A stretch of 64,000 nt of DNA from Candidatus Bipolaricaulota bacterium (GTDB lineage: Bacteria; Bipolaricaulota; Bipolaricaulia; Bipolaricaulales; Bipolaricaulaceae), in the NCBI GenBank assembly GCA_022838705.1, contig JALHJZ010000002.1, positions 218,272 through 282,271 of the forward strand, read 5' to 3'. Numbering within the stretch: position 1 is the first letter of the stretch; each line of letters opens with the position of its first letter. This document shows positions 43,123 to 50,904 of the stretch, piece by piece. Below the pieces are notes generated by a model. The model saw nothing but the letters and a program-made list of their open reading frames with translations, was not told the origin of the DNA and searched no databases. Position numbers and translations under genes: made by a program.

Positions 43123-44028
43123 GTGACGGACACAACGAGCGGAATTCGTAGAGATCGCATCCTCGTGGGGGAGGGCGAGGACGGGGAGAGGCTGGACCGG
43201 CTGCTTGCGCGCCGGCTGGCGATCCCCCGATCCCAGGCCCAGTCGCTCATCGCGAGCGAAGCGGTCCGCATCGGGGGGAGGACGCCCTCCCGGTCGCGCC
43301 GGCTGAGGGCGGGAGAGGAGATCGAGGTGACCTGGAGCGGGCCGGGGATCGTCCCCACCCCGGCCGCGATCCCTGTTCTGTACGAAGATAGCGACCTGAT
43401 CGTGGTCAACAAGCCCCGCGGGCTCCCCGTACACCCGGGGGGGCCTGGGACCACAGTATCGGTGGTGTCCATCCTCCTCGCCCGAGGGCCCCTTGCCCCC
43501 GCTGCCCCCAACCGGCCGGGGGTGGTCCATCGGTTGGACGCCGCCACAACGGGAGCCCTCGTGGTGGCGAAGACCCCGGTTGCGCTGGAGGGGCTGATCG
43601 CGCAGTTCCGGGCGCGCACGGTGAAGAAGGAGTACCTCGCGGTCGTGCACGGGGCCCTCACGGTGGACGAGGGGACCATCGCCGGGCGGATCGGGCGCGA
43701 TGCCGCCCGCCCATGGCGGATGCGCATCGGGGGGGCGAAGGATGCCCACACCGAGTTCTCCGTCCTCGCCCGGCGAGAGGACGAGGCCCTGCTCGTCGTC
43801 CGGCCACGCACGGGACGGACCCACCAGATTCGGGTCCACCTGGCGACAATCGGGCACCCTGTCGTCGGCGATCCCCTCTACGGGAGGGGAGGGGGACCGC
43901 TGCTCCTCCACGCGTGGCGGCTCGGGTTCCGCCACCCCGCTAGCGGGGCATGGATGGAGTGCGAGGCGGAACCTCCGCCGGAGTTCGCGTCGTGGTTCGG
44001 CGGACGAGGTAGTACACCCCCGCGATGA
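43123..44028 (+). CDS. RluA/RluD-family pseudouridine synthase
   Basis: 301 residues: an S4 RNA-binding domain (RLDRLLARRLAIPRSQAQSLIASEAVRI) and a catalytic domain with the HRLD motif (VVHRLDAATTGALVVAKT) carrying the catalytic Asp, and RTGRTHQIRVHLATIGHPVVGDPLYG. It modifies uridines of 23S rRNA or tRNA; which site cannot be told by eye. The 3' end overlaps the convergent pgsA gene by 89 bp. Confidence 0.9.
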   Translation: MTDTTSGIRRDRILVGEGEDGERLDRLLARRLAIPRSQAQSLIASEAVRIGGRTPSRSRRLRAGEEIEVTWSGPGIVPTPAAIPVLYEDSDLIVVNKPRGLPVHPGGPGTTVSVVSILLARGPLAPAAPNRPGVVHRLDAATTGALVVAKTPVALEGLIAQFRARTVKKEYLAVVHGALTVDEGTIAGRIGRDAARPWRMRIGGAKDAHTEFSVLARREDEALLVVRPRTGRTHQIRVHLATIGHPVVGDPLYGRGGGPLLLHAWRLGFRHPASGAWMECEAEPPPEFASWFGGRGSTPPR

Positions 44029-44476
44029 ACTGTCCCCCCACCGCGCCCCAGAATACGCCGATCGCGCGGGGGGAGAGGAGGAGGAGGCCGGCCGCGAGCG
44101 CGGTGAGCCCGGCCGCAGCCTTCCCTGGCCACTCCGCCACGAACTCCTGCCGCCGTTGCCACAGGACAAGGGCCCCCACCGCCAGTCCGAGCTGGGGAAA
44201 AGCGAACAGCCCCAACCCGAAGTACGGGATCCGTCCCACCACGGCGAGGGCGGAAAAGAGGGCAAGGTAGAACGCCTTGTCCACCAGGGGATCGAGGAGC
44301 TGGCCCACGATCGTGACCTGATGGCCCCTCCGCGCTACCCAGCCGTCGAGGATGTCCGTCGCCAGCGCGACCACGAACAGGATGAGGGCGGCCCGCCAGT
44401 GGCCACCCAAGACGGCGATCACGGTGGGCACCGCGAGCAGCCCCCGCAGCGTGGTGAGGGCATTGGCGAGCGTCAT
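43940..44476 (-). CDS. pgsA: CDP-alcohol phosphatidyltransferase (PgsA-like)
   Basis: 178-residue integral membrane enzyme, probably CDP-diacylglycerol-glycerol-3-phosphate phosphatidyltransferase. The CDP-OH-PT motif reads DILDGWVARRGHQVTIVGQLLDPLVDK. About five membrane segments. The second in-frame ATG is chosen: a TACCAT overlaps the first ATG (44485) and lies 7 nt before the second, matching the leaderless spacing seen elsewhere. Confidence 0.87.
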   Translation of the reverse strand: MTLANALTTLRGLLAVPTVIAVLGGHWRAALILFVVALATDILDGWVARRGHQVTIVGQLLDPLVDKAFYLALFSALAVVGRIPYFGLGLFAFPQLGLAVGALVLWQRRQEFVAEWPGKAAAGLTALAAGLLLLSPRAIGVFWGAVGGQFIAGVYYLVRRTTTRTPAEVPPRTPSMPR

Positions 44477-44483
44477 CCCCGGC

Positions 44484-44489
44484 ATGGTA
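44484..44489 (-). promoter_or_regulatory. -10-like element for pgsA, probable leaderless start
   Basis: TACCAT on the minus strand, 7 nt before the ATG at 44476. Confidence 0.35.
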
Positions 44490-44525
44490 CCCTCGCTCGC
44501 CGGGAAGGCCAACCGCACCGGCGAG

Positions 44526-45185
44526 CTAGCGCACGCGGCGACCGGGGGCGGCTTGGGAGAGCGCGCTACAGCCCGTGGCGTGGCAGGCCCTCACGCGGTA
44601 GTAGTACCACGTTCCGGGCGCCGCCGTCCGATCGTCGAAGGACGTTGCGGTGACGTTGTTCGCCACGAGCTCAAACCCCGCGTCCGGGGCCACGTCCCGG
44701 TACACCTGGTAGTAGGTGGCGCCGGGCACCGGATCCCATGTGACGTCGATCCTATCGGCGTAGATCTGGCTCGCCTGGACGTTGGTCGGGGCAGGGGGGT
44801 AGCCAGCGTAGCCGGGGACAGAAGGCGACCGAGGCCCGCACCCCGCGGAGTTGCACGCCGCGACCTGGTACCAGTAGAGGTGTCCCCAGTCGGCCATCCC
44901 CATCGGATCGCTGTAAACCAGGGACGGGGTTTCCCCGATGAGGACTCCCGTTTCCTCCGCGCGTTCGGCGCGGAACACGCGGTAGGTGGTTGCCCCTGCC
45001 ACGGCGGCCCACGAGATCTCGATCCGGTCCTCAAACTGGCCGCAAGACACCGTGACCCCGGGCGGGGCCTGGTCCGGGGGCAGTTCCGGCAGGAGGTCGA
45101 GGAGACCGCACCCGGTGAGCGCAAGGCCCATCGCCGCGAGCACAAGTCCCCACCACCGGCTCCGCACGTGCGCATCCTGGTTCAT
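44526..45185 (-). CDS. Lipoprotein with two fibronectin type III domains
   Basis: 219 residues. Lipobox LTGC at Cys26. Two FN3 domains at about 42-128 and 130-215, each with the ISWAAVAGATTYRVFR / VTWDPVPGATYYQVYR pattern and closing YYYRVRACHATGCSALS. Probably a surface or periplasmic adhesion or scaffold protein. GGAGGGGAG lies upstream of the ATG. It follows the HAD-HD gene by 15 bp. Confidence 0.8.
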   Translation of the reverse strand: MNQDAHVRSRWWGLVLAAMGLALTGCGLLDLLPELPPDQAPPGVTVSCGQFEDRIEISWAAVAGATTYRVFRAERAEETGVLIGETPSLVYSDPMGMADWGHLYWYQVAACNSAGCGPRSPSVPGYAGYPPAPTNVQASQIYADRIDVTWDPVPGATYYQVYRDVAPDAGFELVANNVTATSFDDRTAAPGTWYYYRVRACHATGCSALSQAAPGRRVR

Positions 45186-45200
45186 CTTCGCTCCCCTCCT

Positions 45201-46289
45201 CTAGGTAAGCCGATGATAGGCCCGATCTCGCGCTGCGACAAACGGAGGGAGCCGAAGGTCGAGCGCCCGCAGCTCGGCCATCACTTCCTCCCGCGGCGCA
45301 GAGAGGGGCCCCACGATCTCCTCTTCCCGGGCACGAAGAAGAGGGAGAGAGAGCGCGATCCTGTCGCCATCGGCGACGTAGCGGCGGGAGAGGCCGCTTA
45401 TCCGCTCCGCGAGCCCCACCACCCGGTCCTCCTCCACGATCTTGTCCGCGTAGTGGACGACCTTCCCCTCCCACGTGCGCGGATTCGCTCCCAGGACGTG
45501 CCCCTCAGCGATCCCGGCGAGGTCGGGCCAACCAAGCTCGCGGAGGATCTGTCCCGCCTTCACCCCGTGCTCCGTACGGTCCATCGCGGAAAGTTTGTCC
45601 AGATCGTGAAGGAGCCCTCCCCGGTGGGCGAGAAGGGGATCCACCGGGATCCCTTCTGCCCGCAGGCGCCACGCGAGCCAATGCGCGACCCCTGCTACGG
45701 CGAGCGAGTGCCGCACGATGTTCTCGGGGACAGCGTGCTCGCGCAGGATCGCGAGGGCCGCGGCGAGATCGGGGGGGAACGGGCGATCCAAGGTGGAGGG
45801 GAGGTCCTCCAGGGCCCAAACCTCCGCGTCATGGATGGGGTGGACGAGCGGACAGGGGGAACGAGCAGGGTTGAACCAAATCGCCCGCAGCCCGGCTCCC
45901 TTGGCGCCGACGATGTCGGTCCCGTACCCGTCCCCAACCATCACCGCACCCGCGGGGGGGCAGCCGATGCGTTCCAGCACAGCGTGGAAGAACCCGGGAT
46001 CGGGCTTGCCCTTCCCCACGTCGCGCGCCGTGATCACCGCGGCCAGGTGCGGATCGAGCCCGACCTGGGCGAGGGTCTTCCGCACCTGGCGTTCATCGGA
46101 CAGGCGAGCGTTCGTGGCCACGGCGAGGATGTAGCGGCCATGAAGCGCGCGCAGGGCCTCCCTCGCGCCGGGGGTCGCCTCGATCCTCGGCCCGTCGGGG
46201 AGCGGGCCGTCGGACCCGGGGACCTCCCGCAGCAGCGTCCCGCCCAAATCGAACACGATCGCCTGAACCGGGCTAGGTTGGGTTCCCAT
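45201..46289 (-). CDS. HAD phosphatase fused to HD-domain phosphohydrolase
   Basis: 362 residues. Residues about 8-150 are a HAD hydrolase (FDLGGTLL with Asp14, VATNAR, KGKPDPGFF, MVGDGYGTDI). Residues about 175-350 are an HD domain (IVRHSLAVAGVAHWLA, GLLHDLDKL with His228-Asp229, HGVKAGQIL, VHYADKIVEEDR), like small YqeK-type nucleotide hydrolases. The two phosphatases may act in succession on one substrate. Starts 10 bp after the GNAT stop. Confidence 0.82.
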   Translation of the reverse strand: MGTQPSPVQAIVFDLGGTLLREVPGSDGPLPDGPRIEATPGAREALRALHGRYILAVATNARLSDERQVRKTLAQVGLDPHLAAVITARDVGKGKPDPGFFHAVLERIGCPPAGAVMVGDGYGTDIVGAKGAGLRAIWFNPARSPCPLVHPIHDAEVWALEDLPSTLDRPFPPDLAAALAILREHAVPENIVRHSLAVAGVAHWLAWRLRAEGIPVDPLLAHRGGLLHDLDKLSAMDRTEHGVKAGQILRELGWPDLAGIAEGHVLGANPRTWEGKVVHYADKIVEEDRVVGLAERISGLSRRYVADGDRIALSLPLLRAREEEIVGPLSAPREEVMAELRALDLRLPPFVAARDRAYHRLT

Positions 46290-46299
46290 CTCCGCGCGA

Positions 46300-46800
46300 T
46301 CACATCCGGCGCGACGTCGCCCAGCGCAGGGATCCCGGCTGGACCGAGGTACACCGAAACCCGGCCTTCGCAAGGACGCGGATCGAGGCAGCGTTCTCCG
46401 GCGCACACTCCGCAACGACCCGCCCCACCTCGGGATGAGTGAACGCCCAACCGATGAGGGCGTGCACCGCTTCGGTGGCGTGGCCCTGCCCGCGGAAAGC
46501 GGGAGCGGTCCCGTACCCGATCTCCACGGTCCCGTCCGGAGCAGGCCGGCCCTTGAACCCCGCATCCCCCACGATCGCGTTCGCCCCCCGATCGATGGAG
46601 ATCCAAATCCCCCACCCGAGGGCGCTCGGGTCGTGGAGGAGCTCCTGGAGGTAGAGGGGGAGGATCCCCGTGAGTTCCGGCGATGGCCAGCCGGGCGGGA
46701 CCGCGGCGCCGAGGATCCGCTCCGCCCCCTCGCTGAGAAGCGTCTGGGCGACCTCAACGGGACAGGCCACGAGCGCGAGCCGGCGGGTGGGGAGGATCAT
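46300..46800 (-). CDS. GNAT N-acetyltransferase
   Basis: 166 residues, RimJ/RimL-like acetyltransferase. It has EIGYGTAPAFRGQGHATEAVHALIGWAF, the acetyl-CoA loop (RGQGHA) and APENAASIRVLAKAGF near the C-terminus. Its start overlaps the stop of the small 52-codon gene (ATGA). Substrate unknown. Confidence 0.85.
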   Translation of the reverse strand: MILPTRRLALVACPVEVAQTLLSEGAERILGAAVPPGWPSPELTGILPLYLQELLHDPSALGWGIWISIDRGANAIVGDAGFKGRPAPDGTVEIGYGTAPAFRGQGHATEAVHALIGWAFTHPEVGRVVAECAPENAASIRVLAKAGFRCTSVQPGSLRWATSRRM

Positions 46801-46955
46801 CCTCCCACCGTATCCAGAACCACCGCTAGTCGCCTCGACCCTCCCGCCACGAGGGAGAACCCGATCGTGGAGATGAGGACGGACTGGAGGTCCCGCGGGG
46901 AGAGGCCAATTGCGCGGAACGGGTGAACGAGGGCCCCCAGGCCTTGACGGCTCAC
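46797..46955 (-). CDS. Small uncharacterised protein between trmD and GNAT gene
   Basis: 52 residues starting at GTG in a GTGA overlap with the trmD stop and ending in an ATGA overlap with the GNAT start. This double coupling argues that it is translated. It contains a basic start (SRQGLGALVHPFRAIGL) and a hydrophobic middle (SVLISTIGFSLVAGG). No family recognised; a longer in-frame start inside trmD exists but is less likely. Confidence 0.5.
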   Translation of the reverse strand: MSRQGLGALVHPFRAIGLSPRDLQSVLISTIGFSLVAGGSRRLAVVLDTVGG

Positions 46956-47662
46956 GGCGCCTCGCTCCGTTCCGCGGGAGGAAGGTTCAATCCTACGAGG
47001 TCGGGGCGGTGACGGAGGGTCTTCCGCCACGCCTCCCTCTCCCGCCAGCGGCGGATCTTCTCGTGGTCGCCGGAGAGGAGGACGGGCGGCACCTCCATCC
47101 CCTGGAACACCCGGGGGCGGGTGTACTGGGGGTACCCCAAGCGCGGCCCAGAGTAGAAGGAGTCAGTGGCTGCCGACTCGTGGCGCCCAACCACCCCGGG
47201 CACCATCCGCGCCGTCGTCTCCAACACCACCGCTGCGGCGAGCTCGCCCCCCGCGAGGACGTAGTCCCCGATCGAGAGCTCGAGATCGCACCGCGCGGCC
47301 ACCCGCTCGTCCACCCCCTCGTAGCGACCGCAGAGAAGGGCCACCGCGCGCTCCTGGGCCAGGGCATGCGCGATCTCCTGGGAGAAGCGGACCCCCTGCG
47401 CGGAGAGGAGCACCGTGTACGGCCTCCTCCCGGCCTCGCGCCCGATCGCCGCGAGCGCCCGCGCGAACGGCTCCGGCCGCATCACCATCCCCGCCCCGCC
47501 CCCGAACGGCCGGTCGTCCACGATCCCCCCCTCCGGGGAGAAGAGCCGCAGGTTATGGAGGTGGATCTCGATCAGTCCCTTGTCCTGCGCCCCCCGGAGG
47601 ATCCCCTCCGCGGCGAACGGGACGAGCATCTCCGGATGGAGGGTGACGACGTCAAACCTCAT
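46952..47662 (-). CDS. trmD: tRNA (guanine-37-N1) methyltransferase
   Basis: SPOUT methyltransferase making m1G37, which guards the reading frame. 236 residues. Motifs: DDRPFGGGAGMVMRPEPF, LLCGRYEGVDERV, the SAM knot LSIGDYVLAGGELA and HYTRP-like PQYTRPRVFQG. The ATG overlaps the khpA stop. Standard neighbours rpsP and ffh lie upstream. Confidence 0.94.
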   Translation of the reverse strand: MRFDVVTLHPEMLVPFAAEGILRGAQDKGLIEIHLHNLRLFSPEGGIVDDRPFGGGAGMVMRPEPFARALAAIGREAGRRPYTVLLSAQGVRFSQEIAHALAQERAVALLCGRYEGVDERVAARCDLELSIGDYVLAGGELAAAVVLETTARMVPGVVGRHESAATDSFYSGPRLGYPQYTRPRVFQGMEVPPVLLSGDHEKIRRWREREAWRKTLRHRPDLVGLNLPPAERSEAP

Positions 47663-47880
47663 TTCCAGTCCACAATCACGGTCTGGCCGGCCTGCGCAGC
47701 GATGGCCTCGATGACCGTGGCGAGGGCCTCCCGATCACGGGCGGCGAGCCCGCGATCGTCGGGCCCAGTCAGGCGAAGGAACAGGAAATCCACGCCCCCG
47801 GAACGGATGTGCTCGACGTGGACCTCGCCCGGCCGCGAGGTCACCGCGCGGAGGAGGTACCGCGCGAGGTCAGCCAGCAT
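47659..47880 (-). CDS. khpA: KhpA-like small KH-domain protein (degenerate GxxG loop)
   Basis: 73 residues, position and length of KhpA between rpsP and trmD. The N-terminus LADLARYLLRAVTSRPGEVHV and C-terminus ATVIEAIAAQAGQTVIVDW match the family, but the RNA-binding loop GRQG is replaced by RDRE. It starts 11 nt inside rpsP, with AAGGAG just before the ATG. Confidence 0.75.
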   Translation of the reverse strand: MLADLARYLLRAVTSRPGEVHVEHIRSGGVDFLFLRLTGPDDRGLAARDREALATVIEAIAAQAGQTVIVDWK

Positions 47881-48169
47881 CTCCTTCGCCCGGCGCAGCG
47901 CCGCGGCCCGCTCGGGCGTCTTCGAGCGCCTTGAGAACGCCGCTCTTCGCCAACAGGCGGCGGGCGGCCGCGGACGGTTGGGCCCCCCGGCGGAGCCAGG
48001 ACAGGGCGGCCTCCGCATCCAGCGTGAACTCCTCGGGCTCGGCGAGCGGGTTGTAGTGGCCGATCGTCGCCACAGCCCGGCCTCCTTGCTTGTCCGCCCC
48101 CTCCATCACCACGATCCGGTAGCTGGGCTGCTTGCGCTTGCCCACCCGCATGAGCCTGATCTTGACCAT
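47870..48169 (-). CDS. rpsP: 30S ribosomal protein S16
   Basis: 99 residues. VKIRLMRVGKRKQPSYRIVVME at the start and GHYNP with AEAALSWLRRGAQPS are S16 signatures. Located in the standard ffh-rpsP-khpA-trmD order, 4 bp after ffh. Confidence 0.95.
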   Translation of the reverse strand: MVKIRLMRVGKRKQPSYRIVVMEGADKQGGRAVATIGHYNPLAEPEEFTLDAEAALSWLRRGAQPSAAARRLLAKSGVLKALEDARAGRGAAPGEGDAG

Positions 48170-48173
48170 CCCA

Positions 48174-49484
48174 TCACCTCATCACTGGAACGCGTCCGCC
48201 CCCTCCCGGGGGCCGTCGCTGCTTGCCTAACCCGCGCACAAGGCGCCGCGCCTGCTCGTATTGGGACAGAAGCTGATTCACTTCCTGAACAGTAGTTCCC
48301 GAACCGCGGGCGATCCGGCGCTTGCGGCTGGCCCCGATTATATGGGGGTGGCGCCGCTCCTCAACCGTCATCGATTGGATGATGGCCCGTGCCCGCTTGA
48401 GCTCGGACTCCATCTCCGCGTCGGGGGCGACCTTCCCCAGGCCGGGGATCTTGGCGAGGAGCTGGTCCAAGGGTCCGGCGCGGCTCATCGCCTCGAACTG
48501 GATGAGGAAGTCCTCGAGGGTGAACGTCCCCTCCCGCACCCGGGCCGCCGTGGCCGCGACCTCCTCCCCCCCCGCCTCGGCGAGCTTCTCCGCCAGCCCA
48601 GCCAGATCGCCGAACCCGAGGATCCGGTCCGCCATCCGCCCGGGATCGAACGGTTCGAGGTCCTCGGGCTTCTCCCCCACCCCCACGAACAGGACTGGCT
48701 TCCCAAGCCGGGTCGGCAGGGAGAGGGCGGCCCCTCCGCGCGCATCCCCGTCGAGCTTGGTGAGGATGAGCCCCGTGATCCCGAGGGGGGCGAACGCCTC
48801 GCCCATCCGCACCGCCTCCTGGCCCACGAGCGCGTCGAGGACGAGGAGGAGATCGCTTGGCTCAACTGAGGCCACGAGATCGGCCACGAACGGGGGAGGC
48901 GCCACTCCGGGGGGGGTGCCCGGCGTGTCCACGATCAGGACATCGCGGAGCTCCCGCCGGGCCCGCTCCGCCGCGCGCTCCACCTCGACGACGGGGTCCT
49001 CCACCGCTGGGGTGAACGCGATCCCGAGCCGCGAGGCCAAGGTCGCGAGCTGCTCCGCCGCCGCAGGGCGCTGCGGGTCGGCGCACACGAGGAGGGGCTG
49101 GCGCCCCTTGCGGAGGAGGTGCCGCGCCAGTTTCCCCGCGGTGGTCGTCTTCCCCGATCCCGCTGGGCCCACGAGGAGGACGATCGCCGGCCGTCCCGCC
49201 AGGCGGAGCTTGGCCGCCTCGCCCCCCATCGCCGTCGCCATCTCCGCCCGCACAATCCCCAGGAGCTGCTCGGCAGGGGCGAGCGACTCCACGACCTTCT
49301 CCCCCACCGACCGTTCCTCGACCCGCGCCAAGAGATCGCGCACCACCCCGTAGTGGACATCGGCCGCGAGGAGGGCCTGCCGGATCTCGCGCAGCCCGGC
49401 CTCGACCTCCGCCGGGGTGAGCCGCCCGGGGGCACGAAGCCTCTGGAACGCCTGGGACAGCCGCTCGGTCAATGACTCAAACAC
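48174..49484 (-). CDS. ffh: Signal recognition particle protein Ffh
   Basis: SRP GTPase targeting nascent membrane proteins, 436 residues: N domain, G domain and methionine-rich M domain (ESELKRARAIIQSMTVEERRHP, RIARGSG). P-loop GPAGSGKTTTAGK at 107-119, ADPQRPAAAEQL, TKLDGDARGG at 242-251. The conserved DTAGR motif reads DTPGT at 186-190. The GTG start is the usual MFESL position, 8 nt after a -10 motif; the longer in-frame start runs into the promoter region. Confidence 0.93.
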   Translation of the reverse strand: MFESLTERLSQAFQRLRAPGRLTPAEVEAGLREIRQALLAADVHYGVVRDLLARVEERSVGEKVVESLAPAEQLLGIVRAEMATAMGGEAAKLRLAGRPAIVLLVGPAGSGKTTTAGKLARHLLRKGRQPLLVCADPQRPAAAEQLATLASRLGIAFTPAVEDPVVEVERAAERARRELRDVLIVDTPGTPPGVAPPPFVADLVASVEPSDLLLVLDALVGQEAVRMGEAFAPLGITGLILTKLDGDARGGAALSLPTRLGKPVLFVGVGEKPEDLEPFDPGRMADRILGFGDLAGLAEKLAEAGGEEVAATAARVREGTFTLEDFLIQFEAMSRAGPLDQLLAKIPGLGKVAPDAEMESELKRARAIIQSMTVEERRHPHIIGASRKRRIARGSGTTVQEVNQLLSQYEQARRLVRGLGKQRRPPGGGGRVPVMR

Positions 49485-49492
49485 AACGGTGA

Positions 49493-49521
49493 AGTCTACG
49501 TCCCGCGAGACCGGCCAACAA
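49493..49521 (-). promoter_or_regulatory. Promoter of ffh-rpsP-khpA-trmD, probable leaderless start
   Basis: TTGTTG and TAGACT on the minus strand with a 17-bp spacer; the -10 ends 8 nt before the ffh GTG. This is one of the few leaderless-type starts with a recognisable -35. Confidence 0.55.
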
Positions 49522-49565
49522 CGACCGCATCCGGGACCGAGACCTGGGCCGGGGCGAACCTCGAC

Positions 49566-49571
49566 TATAAT
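49566..49571 (+). promoter_or_regulatory. -10 element for the CorC-like gene unit
   Basis: Perfect TATAAT followed by a leader of about 15 nt with GGTGATGGAGAG before the GTG start. Confidence 0.5.
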
Positions 49572-49592
49572 CGCTACCGAGGTGATGGAGAG

Positions 49593-50894
49593 GTGACTCC
49601 AGAGTCGCAAGGTATCGTTCTTTTTCTTCTCCTACTTCTCTCCGCTTTTTTCTCCGCTTCTGAGACGGCATTGTCTGCTCTTTCCGAGCTCCGGGTGTTC
49701 CACCTCCTTCGCCGGACCTCTTCAAAACAGAAGGTAAAGGCCCTCGAGCACCTGATGCGCGATCCCAACGACTTCATCACCTGCATTGTCATCTACAACA
49801 ACCTCGTCAACGTCGGGGCATCGAGCCTGGCCACCCTCCTCTTCCTGCGCCTCCTCCCGACCCTCCCTGAGTACGCGCAAGGCCTCATCTCCACGGTCGT
49901 CCTGACGACGCTCCTCCTCCTCATCGGGGAGATCACCCCCAAGAACATCGCCCGCAACCGCCCGGAGGCAGTGGCGATGGCGGTGATCGTCCCCGTGTGG
50001 CAGCTTACGCGGGCCTCCCATCCCGTGGTGCGGTTCTTCCGCAGGGCGGGGGCGTACCTGGTACGTCCGTTTGGGATCGAATTCTTCTCCCGGGAGCGGG
50101 CGTCGCTGTCCAGGGACCAACTCGTGTCCATCATCGAGCTGGGGGAGGAACGGGGGGCCCTCTCCCGAGATCATGGGGACATGATGCGGCGGATCCTCGC
50201 CCTGGACGAGATCACGGCTGAGGACATCATGGTCCCCCGCACCGACATGAAGACGATCGAGGTGGGGACCCCCCTGGCCGAGGTGGTGAAGTTCATCGTT
50301 TCCGACGGCCACTCCCGCTATCCGGTGTACCAGGGGACGCAAGACAACGTGGTCGGGCTCCTCCATGCCAAGGACCTCCTTGCCCACCTCGGGGAGCCCC
50401 CGGCGAGCGTTTCCCTCACCTCCCTCCTCCGCCCGGTCTCGTTCACGCCGACTACGAAGCCGATCGGTGCCCTCCTCCAGGAGTTCCAACGGGAGCGGTC
50501 CCACATGGCGGTGGTCGTGGACGAGTACGGGGGGGTAGTGGGGATCGTGACCCTGGAGGACATCCTCGAGGAGATCGTGGGGGAGATCGAGGACGAGTAC
50601 GACCGCCGCCGCCCCCGGCCCCTCATCCGCCGCCTGTCCCCGACCGAGGCGATCGTAGGCGGGGACGCCGAGGTCCGCACGGTGAACCGGAGCCTGGGGG
50701 CGGACCTTCCCGAGGACGAAGCGGTGACGATCGCCGGGCTCGTCCTAGAACGCCTGGGCGACATCCCGGAGGTCGGGACGAAGCTTCACATCGGACGGAC
50801 CGAGATCACGGTCGAACGGGCGAGCGCCCGCGAGATCACGACCGTCCGCCTCACCCTGCATCCCGAACCCAAACCCGACGAAGAGCCCACCTAG
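49593..50894 (+). CDS. CNNM/CorC-like membrane protein with CBS domains
   Basis: 433 residues. An N-terminal DUF21 (CNNM) membrane domain with three to four helices (GIVLFLLLLLSAFFSASETALSA, LISTVVLTTLLLLIGEITPKNIA), two CBS domains about 205-325 (MVPRTDMKTIE, VVVDEYGGVVGIVTLEDILEEIVGEI), and a C-terminal CorC_HlyC domain. The family acts in magnesium or cation handling. It starts a plus-strand unit ending with tsaE. Confidence 0.9.
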   Translation: MTPESQGIVLFLLLLLSAFFSASETALSALSELRVFHLLRRTSSKQKVKALEHLMRDPNDFITCIVIYNNLVNVGASSLATLLFLRLLPTLPEYAQGLISTVVLTTLLLLIGEITPKNIARNRPEAVAMAVIVPVWQLTRASHPVVRFFRRAGAYLVRPFGIEFFSRERASLSRDQLVSIIELGEERGALSRDHGDMMRRILALDEITAEDIMVPRTDMKTIEVGTPLAEVVKFIVSDGHSRYPVYQGTQDNVVGLLHAKDLLAHLGEPPASVSLTSLLRPVSFTPTTKPIGALLQEFQRERSHMAVVVDEYGGVVGIVTLEDILEEIVGEIEDEYDRRRPRPLIRRLSPTEAIVGGDAEVRTVNRSLGADLPEDEAVTIAGLVLERLGDIPEVGTKLHIGRTEITVERASAREITTVRLTLHPEPKPDEEPT

Positions 50895-50904
50895 GAGGAT
50901 CAAC

